DNA from: Haloarcula amylolytica JCM 13557
GTDB lineage: Archaea; Halobacteriota; Halobacteria; Halobacteriales; Haloarculaceae
Reading direction: 5' to 3'
Length of the DNA stretch: 64,000 bases
Assembly: GCF_000336615.1 (NCBI RefSeq)
Contig: NZ_AOLW01000047.1
Coordinates: 103,701-167,700, forward strand
The translations under genes were made by a program, and so were the position numbers. Each line of letters begins with the position of its first letter. The first letter of the stretch is position 1. Below the pieces are notes generated by a model. That model saw nothing but the letters and a program-made list of their open reading frames with translations. It was not told where the DNA came from and made no database searches. This document shows, in pieces, positions 52,649 through 62,063 of this stretch.

Positions 52649-55165
52649 TTAGGCTTCCAGTTCGTCCTGCCACTCCCGGACCTGCGTGGCGCTGACACCC
52701 TGCACCTCGGTAGCGACGATGTCGGGGTCGGCCTCCCGGAGCGCCGCCAGCGAATCGACGCCGGCATCGCCGAGCTTCTCCGCGGTCGCCGAGCCGATGC
52801 CGCTCAGGTCTTCGAGGTCCTCGACGGCGGTGCGGGCCTGGTACTCCTCGTAGTTGCAGATGGGACAGCCCAGTTCCCAGGGGTCGTCGCTGTCGGCGTC
52901 GATGACCAGCTCCGGGAGGTCGTGCTCCTCGCAGAACGCCTCGGTCACCGAGATGTCGCCGTTGCGGGGCAGCGGCAGCGAGTAGTCACAATCGGGGTAG
53001 CGCGTACAGCCGACGAGCCGGGAGCCTGAGCGGAGGTGTTTGATGGCCAGCTCGCCCCCCTCTGCTTCGTCGCCGTCGCCTCGTTGTTCCTCCGGAGCAA
53101 CGCCGCATTCCGGACACGGCCCGATGACCTCGTCCTCGCTCTCGTCGGCCTTCTCGGCCTCACAGCGGGGGCAGCCGTGGACGAAGGTGTCCCGGCCGGC
53201 GAGCATCTTGACGTGGTGCATGTCGTGTTCCTCGCAGTGGTCTTCGAGCACCTGCGGCTCACCCGTCGACGGCAGCGGCAGCGTGTTGCGACACTCGGGG
53301 AAGCCGTCACAGCCGACGAAGTACGACCCCTGGCGCGAGCGCCGGACCAGCATGTCCTCGCCGCATTTCGGACAGGGGCCGAGCGTCTTGTCGGCTTTCA
53401 GCGACTCCTGGAGGTGCTCGCCGATCTCCTCGCGGGAATCGCGCAGTTCGTCGAACACCCGCTTGAGCATCTCGCGGGACTCGTCAGCCACCGTATCGAG
53501 CGACTCCTCGCCGTTGGCGATGGCGGTCATGTCAGCCTCTAGCCGGGCGGTCATCTCGTCGCTGACGACGTGGTCGGCGAACTCCTCGGCGGCCTCGACG
53601 ACGGCCATCGCCAGCGTCGTCGGGCGGGGCGGGTCGCCCTCGATGTAGCCGCGGTCGTACAGTTTCTCGATGGAGTTGTGTCGGGTCGACTTCGTCCCCA
53701 ACCCTTTATCCTCCATGGTCTGAATGAGCCGCGACTGGCCGTAGCGACGCGGCGGCTGGGTCTGTTTGGCTTCCATCCGCACCTCGGAGATGGCCAGCTC
53801 TTCCCCTTCCTCAACGTCGGGGACGTGGTTCTCGCTGGCGCTGGAGTAGGGGTACACCTCGTGGTAGCCCGGTTCGACCAGGCGCTTGCCGTTGGCCTTC
53901 AGCGAGCGGCCGCCGGCGTCGGCGACGACGCGGAGGTGCTCCCACGTCGCGGCCTCGGCGACCGTCGCGAAGAACCGTCGGACGACCAGTTCGTAGATCT
54001 CCCACTCGTCGTCCGAGAGGTCGACCTTCGGCGGAATCTCGCCCGTCGGGTGGATGGGCGGGTGGTCGGTGGTCTCCTCGTCGCCCTCGGTGGCGGTGAT
54101 GTCGTCTTGCTCCAGCAGCTTTTCGGCGTCCTCGCCGAAGTGGCCGGCACCGACGAACTCGTCGAGCAGGGCGTCCTCTTCGAGGTCGTCGGGATACACC
54201 GTGTTGTCCGTTCGCGGGTAGGTGATGTAGCCGGTGGTGTACAGTTCCTCGGCGATAGACATCGCCTGCTGGGCGGAGTAGCCCAGCGAACTGGCGGCGG
54301 AGATGAAGGCGGTGGTGTTGAACGGCGTCGGCGGGCTGTCGGTGCGGGTCCGGCGGCGGACGCTCGTCACCGTCGCCGCGTCGACGCCCGTCAGGTCGGC
54401 GTAGGCGTCGTCGGCGTCGTCCTCGACCCAGACCCGCTCGGCCTCCTTCCCGTCGTCGTCGTAGAAGTACTGGGCCTCGAAGCCCGAGCCGTTCTTCTGG
54501 AGGTCGGCGAAGATCTCCCAGTAGTCCTCGGGGTCGAAGGCCTGGATCTCGCGCTCGCGGTCGACGATGAGCTTCAGCGTCGGCGACTGGACCCGACCAA
54601 CGGAGATGAAGTCGTCGCCCAGTTGCCGGGCCGACAGCGAGAGGAAGCGAGTGAGTGCTGCGCCCCACACGAGGTCGATAATCTGGCGGGCCTCGCCGGC
54701 GGCCGCCAGGTCGAAGTCGATGTCGTCGGGGTTGGCGAAGGCGTCCCGGACCTCCCGCTCGGTGATCGAGGAGAAACGGACGCGGTCGACGGGCGCGTCG
54801 GTCTCCTCGCGGATGAGTTCGTAGGCCTCCTTGCCGATGAGTTCGCCCTCGCGGTCGTAGTCTGTCGCAATAGTGGCCTCGTCGGCCTCCCGGGCCAGTT
54901 GCTTCAGCGTCGTGACGATGTTCTCTTGGGTCGGCTCCTTCGTCACGTCGGCGTCGATGAGTTCCACCGGCTCCACGTCGCGCCAGTCGTTGTACTCCTC
55001 GGGGAAGTCGACGCCGACAACGTGGCCGGAGAGGCCGACGACGCGGGTGTTCCCCCACCGATAGACGTTGACGCCGTTTTGCCGGCTCGCGGACGCGCTC
55101 CCCTCGGAGAGGATCTCCGCGATGCGGCGGGCGGCGTTGTCCTTCTCGGTGATAATCAGCCGCAT
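52649..55165 (-). CDS. topA: DNA topoisomerase I (type IA)
   Basis: An 838-residue topoisomerase that relaxes negative supercoils. The TOPRIM acidic motif is TDYDREGELIGKEAYEL (about 101-117), and the catalytic tyrosine is Y316 in GYITYPRTD. The central cleavage domains are complete. C-terminally there are several topoisomerase zinc fingers: CPKCGEDMLVRRS...CDGFPEC, CPRC...CPECG, CTRYPDCD and CPIC. A helix-hairpin-helix region ends the protein (LEDLSGIGSATAEKLGDAGV). That last domain is an addition typical of euryarchaeal enzymes. The start is ATG 55165. Confidence 0.95.
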   Translation of the reverse strand: MRLIITEKDNAARRIAEILSEGSASASRQNGVNVYRWGNTRVVGLSGHVVGVDFPEEYNDWRDVEPVELIDADVTKEPTQENIVTTLKQLAREADEATIATDYDREGELIGKEAYELIREETDAPVDRVRFSSITEREVRDAFANPDDIDFDLAAAGEARQIIDLVWGAALTRFLSLSARQLGDDFISVGRVQSPTLKLIVDREREIQAFDPEDYWEIFADLQKNGSGFEAQYFYDDDGKEAERVWVEDDADDAYADLTGVDAATVTSVRRRTRTDSPPTPFNTTAFISAASSLGYSAQQAMSIAEELYTTGYITYPRTDNTVYPDDLEEDALLDEFVGAGHFGEDAEKLLEQDDITATEGDEETTDHPPIHPTGEIPPKVDLSDDEWEIYELVVRRFFATVAEAATWEHLRVVADAGGRSLKANGKRLVEPGYHEVYPYSSASENHVPDVEEGEELAISEVRMEAKQTQPPRRYGQSRLIQTMEDKGLGTKSTRHNSIEKLYDRGYIEGDPPRPTTLAMAVVEAAEEFADHVVSDEMTARLEADMTAIANGEESLDTVADESREMLKRVFDELRDSREEIGEHLQESLKADKTLGPCPKCGEDMLVRRSRQGSYFVGCDGFPECRNTLPLPSTGEPQVLEDHCEEHDMHHVKMLAGRDTFVHGCPRCEAEKADESEDEVIGPCPECGVAPEEQRGDGDEAEGGELAIKHLRSGSRLVGCTRYPDCDYSLPLPRNGDISVTEAFCEEHDLPELVIDADSDDPWELGCPICNYEEYQARTAVEDLEDLSGIGSATAEKLGDAGVDSLAALREADPDIVATEVQGVSATQVREWQDELEA

Positions 55166-55293
55166 CAGACACCACCTGTCTCTGTCATTACCCGTCGCTA
55201 CGGAGTCAATTGTTCTAAAGGCTTTCGGGAAAATCAGGCGACAGCGCGGGTGTGCGGGCGCTTGCGGGGCCGCTCGCGCTCGCGCGGAGGTAG

Positions 55294-55361
55294 CCCTTTA
55301 CCACTCCGGCCCCGGCTCCACGCTATTCCCTTTACCACTCCGGCCCCGACTTCACGCTACT
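55294..55361 (+). repeat. 34-base tandem repeat (two copies)
   Basis: Two adjacent 34-base units (55294-55327 and 55328-55361) differ at only a few positions. Each starts CCCTTTACCACTCCGGCC and ends CACGCTA plus two bases. They occupy the 258-base gap upstream of both topA (minus strand) and the next membrane gene (plus strand), so a regulatory role is possible. Confidence 0.65.
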
Positions 55362-55423
55362 GGCGGCCACGGCGCTACTCACCACTTCGATGCACTCTTG
55401 ACACTGCCACCCCGACTGCCGGT

Positions 55424-55969
55424 ATGGATCGCCGGACGACCAAACTCCTCCGCGGAACCGCCGCCGCACTCGTCTTCTCGACGGCGGCGTTTCACCTCTG
55501 GTGGGGTCTCCCGCGAAGCATCATCTACGCGCAGGCGATCGAGGGACTGTTGGGACAGGGGCTCCCGCCGGACCCCCGCCCGTTCCTGTTTGTCGCCTTC
55601 GCCGCGGTGTTGCTCGCCGGCCCGTATCTCATCACCCGGGGCGTCATCGGCCTGCGGAACGCCTACATCGCCGGGACGCTCCTCATGATCACGTCCATCG
55701 CCGGCTGGGTGTTCTGGCACGCTACTGGACACGGTGCCTTCCTCGTCGAGGGGTTCTCTGCACCGTCGTCCGGTGGCGGCGGACACCACGGCGGGAGTAC
55801 CGCGTTGCTGATACTAGACCATTTCAACACTGAACCGACCGAATCAGCTATCAAGACCCTCGAAGCCCTCGCCGCTGCGATATTCGTCACGCTGCTGTGG
55901 AAGGACCCCGCGATCATCCCGGGCGAGCGGCGCGAGAGCGTCGAGTCGAACGCGTCGAGCGAATCGTAG
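55424..55969 (+). CDS. Four-helix membrane protein with a His/Gly loop
   Basis: A 181-residue protein with about four transmembrane helices and a Gly/His-rich loop (SAPSSGGGGHHGGSTA) between the third and fourth, which could bind a metal ion. Other polar motifs are GWVFWHATGHGAFLVEGF. The C-terminus is acidic and soluble. The family is not recognised. The start is ATG 55424, after the tandem repeats. Confidence 0.75.
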   Translation: MDRRTTKLLRGTAAALVFSTAAFHLWWGLPRSIIYAQAIEGLLGQGLPPDPRPFLFVAFAAVLLAGPYLITRGVIGLRNAYIAGTLLMITSIAGWVFWHATGHGAFLVEGFSAPSSGGGGHHGGSTALLILDHFNTEPTESAIKTLEALAAAIFVTLLWKDPAIIPGERRESVESNASSES

Positions 55970-56100
55970 CACGCAGCTCAGCGTAGCGGCTATCGGGCCG
56001 GCCTCTCAAATCAAATTCACCTGTACGATTCAGGATCGATTCGGCAAGGAAACGGCGGTATCGTGACATTTATCATCAATAGTATGTCTCTTGTTACAGG

Positions 56101-56436
56101 ATGGAAACCTCTATCCCGGATGTGATATGGGACCCAGGGATGGACCGGGTGTTCGAGGCGTTGTTTACCCGCCGTCGACGAATGATTCTGTTTATGGTAA
56201 AACAGAGTAGTCCACGGCCGATTGTCGACTTTCTCCCCAGAAGTGCCGGGGCCAGAAACACCGAAACCGAACTCCGCCACGACGACCTGCCGCGGCTGGC
56301 CAGTCTGGCATACATCGACTGGGACCGAGCGGCCGATGAAGTATCGCGGGGCCAGCGATTCGACGAAATCGAACCGATGCTCGACCTGCTCGAGAACCAC
56401 GCTGATGAACTGCCGGCCGACTGGCCACAGCGGTGA
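56101..56436 (+). CDS. Winged-helix-like DNA-binding protein
   Basis: A 111-residue protein. MDRVFEALFTRRRRMILFMV is a helix followed by a basic turn, as at the start of DUF7344/ArsR-like winged helices in haloarchaea. TETELRHDDLPRLASLAYI is the recognition region, and DWDRAADEVSRGQRFDEIEPML follows. This is typical of small haloarchaeal regulators, with unknown ligand and targets. The start is ATG 56101. It converges on gatB with a 47-base gap. Confidence 0.75.
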   Translation: METSIPDVIWDPGMDRVFEALFTRRRRMILFMVKQSSPRPIVDFLPRSAGARNTETELRHDDLPRLASLAYIDWDRAADEVSRGQRFDEIEPMLDLLENHADELPADWPQR

Positions 56437-56483
56437 CTGTGACAACTCACCACTGTGCCGCGCAGGCCGAGTAGGACGCTGTC

Positions 56484-58001
56484 TTAGCTCTCTAACTCCT
56501 CGCGAAGCAGCCCGTTCACGTCGCCGGGGTCGGCGCTCCCGCCGGTCTTTTGCATGACCTGCCCGACGAGGAAGTTGATTGCGCCGTCCTCGCCGTTATG
56601 GTAGTCCTCGACGGCGTCGGGGTTTTCGTCGATGGCGTCCACGACAGCCTGCTGGACCTCGTCGCCGGAGGTCTTGCCAAGCCCTTCGCGGTCGACGACA
56701 GCGTCGGGGCCGTCGCCCGTGTCGAGCATCTCCCGAAGCACGGTCTCGTGCGCGTTTTTCGCCGTGATATCGTCCTCGGCGACGAGTTGGACGAGCCGGG
56801 TCACCTCGTCGAAGCGGTCGTCGATATCGGTGATGGCCATGTCGCGGTAGTTCAGTTCGCCGAGTAGATTGTCGGCGACCCAGGTCGCAGCGAGGTTGGC
56901 GTCGAAGCGCTCGGCCACGTCCTCGAAGAAGTCCGCCACCTGCTTCGTGCTCGTGAGCTTCGAGGCGGCTTCCTCGCTGAGGCCGTACTCCGCGACGAAC
57001 CGCTCGCGGCGGGCGTCGGGGAGTTCCGGAATCGGGACCTCGTCCTTCCAGTGGCTCACGCGAAGCGGCGGCAGGTCGGCCTCCCGGAAGTAGCGGTAGT
57101 CTTTCTCCTCTTCCTTCGAGCGCATCGACACCGTGTTGCCGTGCGTTTCGTTGAAGTGGCGGGTCTCCTGCTCGACGGCGCGGCCCGACTGGATGAGCTT
57201 CCGCTGGCGGGAGGCCTCGAAGGAGAGCGCCTGCTCCGCGCCCTTGTGACTGGAGATGTTCTTGACCTCGGTGCGGTTGGCGTCTTCGAGGACGGATTCG
57301 TCGATGTCACCGTCGTCGTCCACCTCGCTGGCGTCGACCATCGAGAGGTTCGCGTCGATGCGGAGGCTGCCGTCCCGCGTCGCGTCGAACACGCCCAGGT
57401 ACTCAAGCACTTCTTCGAGCTTTTCGAGGAACGACCGGACCTCGCCCGGCGCGCGAAAGTCCGGCTCCGTGACGATTTCCATCAGCGGCGTGCCGGCGCG
57501 GTTGTAGTCGATGAGCGTGTAATCCGCGCGTTCGATGGAACAGGTCCGGGACTCAAGCGGCCCAGTGCCCTCGCGGACGTGCTTGATGGAGCCCGGATCC
57601 TCTTCGAGGTGCGCCCGGCGGATGTCGACGCTGCGGCGCTCGCTCTCGACGGAAAATTCGAGTTCGCCGTCCTGGCAGATGGGCGAGTCGTACTGCGTGA
57701 TCTGGAAGTTCTTCGGGAGATCGGGGTAGTAGTAGTTCTTCCGGTGGAAGGTGGTCTCCTCCGGGATGTCGGCGTCGATGGCCTTGCCGACCTTCACGGC
57801 GGCCTCGACCGCCCCCTCGTTGATGACCGGGAGCGCGCCGGGAAGGCCAAGACACACCGGGCAGGTGTGGGTGTTAGGTTCGGCATCGGCCACGTCGGTC
57901 GAACAGCCACAGAAGATCTTCGTCTCCGTCTCGAGCTGGACGTGGACCTCCAGCCCGATGACGGCCGCGAGCTCGCGGGCTTCGGACGCTTGCGCAGTCA
58001 T
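56484..58001 (-). CDS. gatB: Asp-tRNA(Asn)/Glu-tRNA(Gln) amidotransferase subunit B
   Basis: A 505-residue GatB, the kinase/tRNA-binding subunit of the GatCAB transamidase. The N-terminal domain carries GLEVHVQLETETKIFCGCS and a second cysteine pair HTCPVC (C31, C33, C47, C50), a zinc site. FHRKNYYYPDLPKNFQITQY is the family's active-site block. The C-terminal tail (YqeY-like) is complete. Subunits A and C are not adjacent, so the complex is encoded at dispersed loci. It fits the AspRS of the window, whose residues look non-discriminating. Confidence 0.95.
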   Translation of the reverse strand: MTAQASEARELAAVIGLEVHVQLETETKIFCGCSTDVADAEPNTHTCPVCLGLPGALPVINEGAVEAAVKVGKAIDADIPEETTFHRKNYYYPDLPKNFQITQYDSPICQDGELEFSVESERRSVDIRRAHLEEDPGSIKHVREGTGPLESRTCSIERADYTLIDYNRAGTPLMEIVTEPDFRAPGEVRSFLEKLEEVLEYLGVFDATRDGSLRIDANLSMVDASEVDDDGDIDESVLEDANRTEVKNISSHKGAEQALSFEASRQRKLIQSGRAVEQETRHFNETHGNTVSMRSKEEEKDYRYFREADLPPLRVSHWKDEVPIPELPDARRERFVAEYGLSEEAASKLTSTKQVADFFEDVAERFDANLAATWVADNLLGELNYRDMAITDIDDRFDEVTRLVQLVAEDDITAKNAHETVLREMLDTGDGPDAVVDREGLGKTSGDEVQQAVVDAIDENPDAVEDYHNGEDGAINFLVGQVMQKTGGSADPGDVNGLLREELES

Positions 58002-58145
58002 TGTCCGGGATTCGGTGGCGCGTGGCTAAAGGCTAACGACCCTGTACAGTGTCGGGAGGGGACTCGATCCATCGGACCGGACGTATCACTCGGACTGCCA
58101 ATGTCTGACGTAGGTATAAGTGTCCACAATGGCTGGGTTACGGAT

Positions 58146-58448
58146 ATGTGCGGCAACCGAGTCGAGGAACTCGAAACGCGCGTCAGAGAACTGGAAGCGT
58201 CGGTCGAAGGACTGACCGACGAACTCGTCGAATGCAAGGTCCGCATCCGTGAACTCGAAGCCAGCGTCGACGAAGACAACGGATTCAGCGCTGACGAGTC
58301 CGACTCGGAGGAATCGGCCGCTACCCCGACGGAGGCCGACACACCTAACACCGAGGATACCGACGAGGTTGATAACAGGGAGGAAGCCGAGGCCGCGTCG
58401 GAGACCGAGACCGAGGAGGACTCGGAGTCCGACATCATCGTCGCGTAG
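58146..58448 (+). CDS. DUF7518-type small coiled-coil protein upstream of smc
   Basis: A 100-residue protein with an N-terminal coiled coil (NRVEELETRVRELEASVEGL to LVECKVRIRELEASV) and an acidic, low-complexity C-terminal half rich in Glu, Asp, Ser and Thr. It ends 21 bases before smc on the same strand, so the two are co-transcribed. I recall it as the DUF7518 family of haloarchaea. The start is taken as ATG 58146 because GGTATAAGTG at 58112 is a good TATA box; ATG 58101 would add 15 residues. Confidence 0.78.
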   Translation: MCGNRVEELETRVRELEASVEGLTDELVECKVRIRELEASVDEDNGFSADESDSEESAATPTEADTPNTEDTDEVDNREEAEAASETETEEDSESDIIVA

Positions 58449-58469
58449 GGCTGTCGGCCATACCACCGC

Positions 58470-61400
58470 ATGCATATCAAAGAGCTCGTCCTCGACAATT
58501 TCAAGAGCTTCGGACGCAAGACCCGAATCCCGTTCTACGAAGATTTCACTACTATTAGCGGCCCGAACGGCTCGGGCAAGTCCAACATCATCGACGCGAT
58601 TCTGTTCGCGCTCGGACTTGCTCGCACCTCGGGTATCCGCGCCGAGAAGCTGACTGACCTCATCTACAACCCCGGTCACGCCGACGAAGACGCCGAGTAC
58701 GACGGCGAGCGCCAGGCCAGCGTTGAGGTCATTCTGGCAAACGACGACCGGACGCTGTCACGTTCACAGGTCGTCAACGCCGCCGGCACCGAGGACGTGG
58801 GCGACGTGGACGAGATCGCCATCAAGCGCCGGGTCAAGGAGACCGAGGACAACTACTACTCCTATTACTACATCAACGGCCGCTCGGTCAACCTCTCGGA
58901 CATTCAGGACCTCCTCGCGCAGGCGGGCGTGACGCCGGAGGGATACAACGTCGTCATGCAGGGCGACGTGACCGAGATCATTAACATGACCGCCGGCTCC
59001 CGTCGGGAGATCATCGACGAGATCGCCGGCGTCGCCCAGTTCGACGCGAAGAAGGCCGACGCGTTCGACGAACTGGAGGTCGTTCAGGAGCGCATCGACG
59101 AGGCCGAGCTCCGCATCGAGGAGAAACAGGAGCGCCTCGACCAGCTCGAAGACGAGCGGGAGACGGCGCTCAAATACCAGGACCTCCGCGACGAGAAAGA
59201 GGAGTACGAAGGCTATCGCAAAGCCGCCGAACTCGAAGACAAACGCGAGGAACTGGCGGCCGTCGAGGAAACTATCGACGAGCTGGAAGCGGAACTCCAA
59301 GAACTGCAGACCGAACTCGACGAGCGCAAGGGCGCGGTTATCCGGCTGGAAGACGAGCTCCACGAACTCAATCAGGAGATCGAGCGCAAGGGCGAGGACG
59401 AACAGCTCGCCATCAAGCGCGAGATAGAGGAGATCAAAGGCGACATCTCCCGTCTGGAGGACAAGATCGAGTCCGCCGAGGAGACCGTCGAGGCCGCCGA
59501 GAACGAGCGCCGGCAGGCGTTCGTCCAGATCGACCGCAAGCAGGAGACCATCGACGACCTCGAAAGCGACATCCGCGAGACGAAGGTCGCCAAATCCAAC
59601 GTCAAAGCCGACATCGCCGAGAAGGAGTCCGAACTCGCGGAGGTCCAGCAACGCATCGACGAGGTCGGCGAGGAGTTTCAGGAGGTCAAGGACGAACTGG
59701 AGGAGAAGCGTTCGCGGCTGGAGACGCTCAAAAGCGAGAAGAACGACCTCCAGCGCGAGCAGGACCGCCTGCTCGACGAGGCCCGCCGGCGCTCGAACGC
59801 CGAGGACGAGAAGCGTGAAGCCATCGAAGACGCGGAAGCCGAGATTCCCGACCTCGAAGCCGATATCGAGGACTTAGAGACGGAACTGGAGAAAGCAAAG
59901 CAGAACAAGGCCACCATCGGCGAGGTCGTCGACGACCTCCGGGCCGAGAAGCGGGAACTCCAGTCGGACCTCGACGAACTCGAAGACGAAATCAGCGCGA
60001 AACAGCAGGAGTACGCCCAGCTAGAGGCGAAAGCCGGTGAAGACGGCGACTCCTCGTACGGCCGCGCGGTGACGGCGATTCTCAACGCCGGCCAGGACGG
60101 CGTCCATGGGACCGTCGGCCAACTCGGCGGGGTCGACCCAGAGTATGCCACGGCCTGTGAGACGGCCGCAGGCGGGCGGCTCGCCCACGTCGTCGTCGAC
60201 GACGACAGCGTCGGCCAGCGCTGTATCGAGTACCTCAAATCCCGCAGCGCCGGCCGGGCGACGTTCCTGCCGATCACGCAGATGCAGAACCGGTCGCTGG
60301 GGTCGCTGCCCAGCGCCGACGGCGTCATCGACTTCGCGTACAACCTCGTCGACTTCGACCGCGAGTACGCGGGCATCTTCTCGTACGTGCTCGGCGACAC
60401 CGTCGTCGTCGACAGCATGGACACCGCTCGCGACCTGATGGGCGACTACCGGATGGTCACGCTCGACGGCGACCTCGTCGAGAAGTCCGGCGCGATGACC
60501 GGGGGCTCCTCCTCGGGCACGCGCTACTCCTTCTCGGGTGGCGCGGGCAAGCTTGAACGGGTCGCCACGCGCATCAACGAACTCGAAGACGAGCGCGCGG
60601 ACGTTCGCGAGGACCTGCGGGACGTGGAGGAGCGCCTCGACGACGCCCGCGACCGCGAATCCGACGCGACCGAGCAGGTCCGGGACATCGAGACGAGCAT
60701 CGAGCGCAAGCAGACTGCCCTCGAAGACACCCGCGACCGCATCGAACAGCTGGAAGCCGACCTCGAAGAGATCGCCGACGAGCGCGAGGACGTGGCCGAC
60801 CAGATGGACGAACTGGAGGCCGACATCGAGGAAAAGACCGAGGAAATCGACGCGCTCCAGAGCGATATCGACGACCTCGAAGCCGAGGTCGAGGATTCGG
60901 AACTGCCGGACCTGACGGACCAGCGCGAGTCCATCAAGGACGACATCGACGCGCTGGAGGGCCGGCAGAGCGAACTCGACGCGGAACTCAACGAATACGA
61001 ACTCGAAAAGCAGTACGCCGAGGATGCCATCGAGGACCTCCACGACGACATCGAGGCGGCCCAGAACCGCAAGGCGGAACACGAGGAGCGCATCGAGGAC
61101 CTCGAAGCGAAGGTCGCCGAGAAACAGGAGCTGAAAACAGAGAAGGAGCAGGCTGTCGCCGATTTGGAGGAGGAGCTGGCCGAACTCAAGGCCGAACGCG
61201 AGGAGCTGAAAGACGACCTGCAGGAGGCCAAAGAGGCCCGCGACGAGCAACAGGCCGCAGTCTCCGAAATCGAGCGGGACCTCGAATCCGAGCAGGAAAC
61301 CCAGGAGCGCCTGGAGTGGGAAATCGACGAACTCGAAGCGCAGGTCGGCGACTACGACCCCGAGGACGTGCCTGACCACGACACGGTCGAGCAGGAGATC

Positions 61401-62063
61401 GACCGGCTGGAGACGGAGATGGAGAAGCTGGAGCCGGTCAACATGCGCGCCATCGAGGAGTACGACCGGGTGAACGACGACCTGCAGGAACTCGAAGACA
61501 AGAAGGCGACGCTGGTCGAGGAGGCCGACGGCATCCGCGAGCGCATCGACACCTACGAGGCGCGCAAGAAGGAGACGTTCATGGAGTCGTTCACGGAGAT
61601 CAACGACCAGTTCCAGAACATCTTCGAGCGGCTCTCGAACGGCACCGGCCACCTCCACCTCGAAGACGAGGACGACCCCTTCGAGGGCGGGCTGACGATG
61701 AAGGCCCAGCCGGGCGACAAGCCGATTCAGCGCCTGAACGCGATGTCCGGCGGCGAGAAGTCGCTGACGGCGCTGGCGTTCATCTTCGCCATCCAGCGGC
61801 ACAACCCCGCGCCGTTCTACGCGCTTGACGAGGTCGACGCCTTCCTCGACGCGGCCAACGCCGACCTCGTCGGCGAGCTGGTGGACGAACTCGCCGGCGA
61901 CGCCCAGTTCGTCGTCGTTTCACACCGCTCGGCCATGCTCGAGCGGTCCGAGCGCGCTATCGGGGTGATGATGCAGGGCGACAACGTGAGCGCCGTGACT
62001 GGGATTGACCTCTCCGGTGAGGGCACAGATGACGGTGACGAGGAGGTACCAGCCGATGACTAG
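58470..62063 (+). CDS. smc: Chromosome segregation protein SMC
   Basis: A 1197-residue SMC ATPase of the condensin complex, which extrudes loops and organises the chromosome. Walker A is ISGPNGSGKSNIIDA (about 31-45). Two long coiled coils (about 160-510 and 670-1030) flank the hinge (about 520-660, containing GVHGTVGQLGGVDPEYATAC). The ABC signature is LNAMSGGEKSLTALAF, and Walker B is FYALDEVDAFLDAANADL. Length and domains are complete. The scpA start overlaps the end of this gene by eight bases. Confidence 0.97.
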   Translation: MHIKELVLDNFKSFGRKTRIPFYEDFTTISGPNGSGKSNIIDAILFALGLARTSGIRAEKLTDLIYNPGHADEDAEYDGERQASVEVILANDDRTLSRSQVVNAAGTEDVGDVDEIAIKRRVKETEDNYYSYYYINGRSVNLSDIQDLLAQAGVTPEGYNVVMQGDVTEIINMTAGSRREIIDEIAGVAQFDAKKADAFDELEVVQERIDEAELRIEEKQERLDQLEDERETALKYQDLRDEKEEYEGYRKAAELEDKREELAAVEETIDELEAELQELQTELDERKGAVIRLEDELHELNQEIERKGEDEQLAIKREIEEIKGDISRLEDKIESAEETVEAAENERRQAFVQIDRKQETIDDLESDIRETKVAKSNVKADIAEKESELAEVQQRIDEVGEEFQEVKDELEEKRSRLETLKSEKNDLQREQDRLLDEARRRSNAEDEKREAIEDAEAEIPDLEADIEDLETELEKAKQNKATIGEVVDDLRAEKRELQSDLDELEDEISAKQQEYAQLEAKAGEDGDSSYGRAVTAILNAGQDGVHGTVGQLGGVDPEYATACETAAGGRLAHVVVDDDSVGQRCIEYLKSRSAGRATFLPITQMQNRSLGSLPSADGVIDFAYNLVDFDREYAGIFSYVLGDTVVVDSMDTARDLMGDYRMVTLDGDLVEKSGAMTGGSSSGTRYSFSGGAGKLERVATRINELEDERADVREDLRDVEERLDDARDRESDATEQVRDIETSIERKQTALEDTRDRIEQLEADLEEIADEREDVADQMDELEADIEEKTEEIDALQSDIDDLEAEVEDSELPDLTDQRESIKDDIDALEGRQSELDAELNEYELEKQYAEDAIEDLHDDIEAAQNRKAEHEERIEDLEAKVAEKQELKTEKEQAVADLEEELAELKAEREELKDDLQEAKEARDEQQAAVSEIERDLESEQETQERLEWEIDELEAQVGDYDPEDVPDHDTVEQEIDRLETEMEKLEPVNMRAIEEYDRVNDDLQELEDKKATLVEEADGIRERIDTYEARKKETFMESFTEINDQFQNIFERLSNGTGHLHLEDEDDPFEGGLTMKAQPGDKPIQRLNAMSGGEKSLTALAFIFAIQRHNPAPFYALDEVDAFLDAANADLVGELVDELAGDAQFVVVSHRSAMLERSERAIGVMMQGDNVSAVTGIDLSGEGTDDGDEEVPADD

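Noticed and set aside
53811..55175. 454-codon minus-strand ORF overlapping topA
   Set aside because: Alternative frame of topA; composition is Arg/Gly/Pro-rich, typical of frame shadows in GC-rich DNA.
53570..55423. N-terminal extension of the plus-strand ORF ending at 55969
   Set aside because: The extension lies antisense to topA and is Val/Gly-rich shadow; the membrane protein starts at ATG 55424 after an intergenic region.
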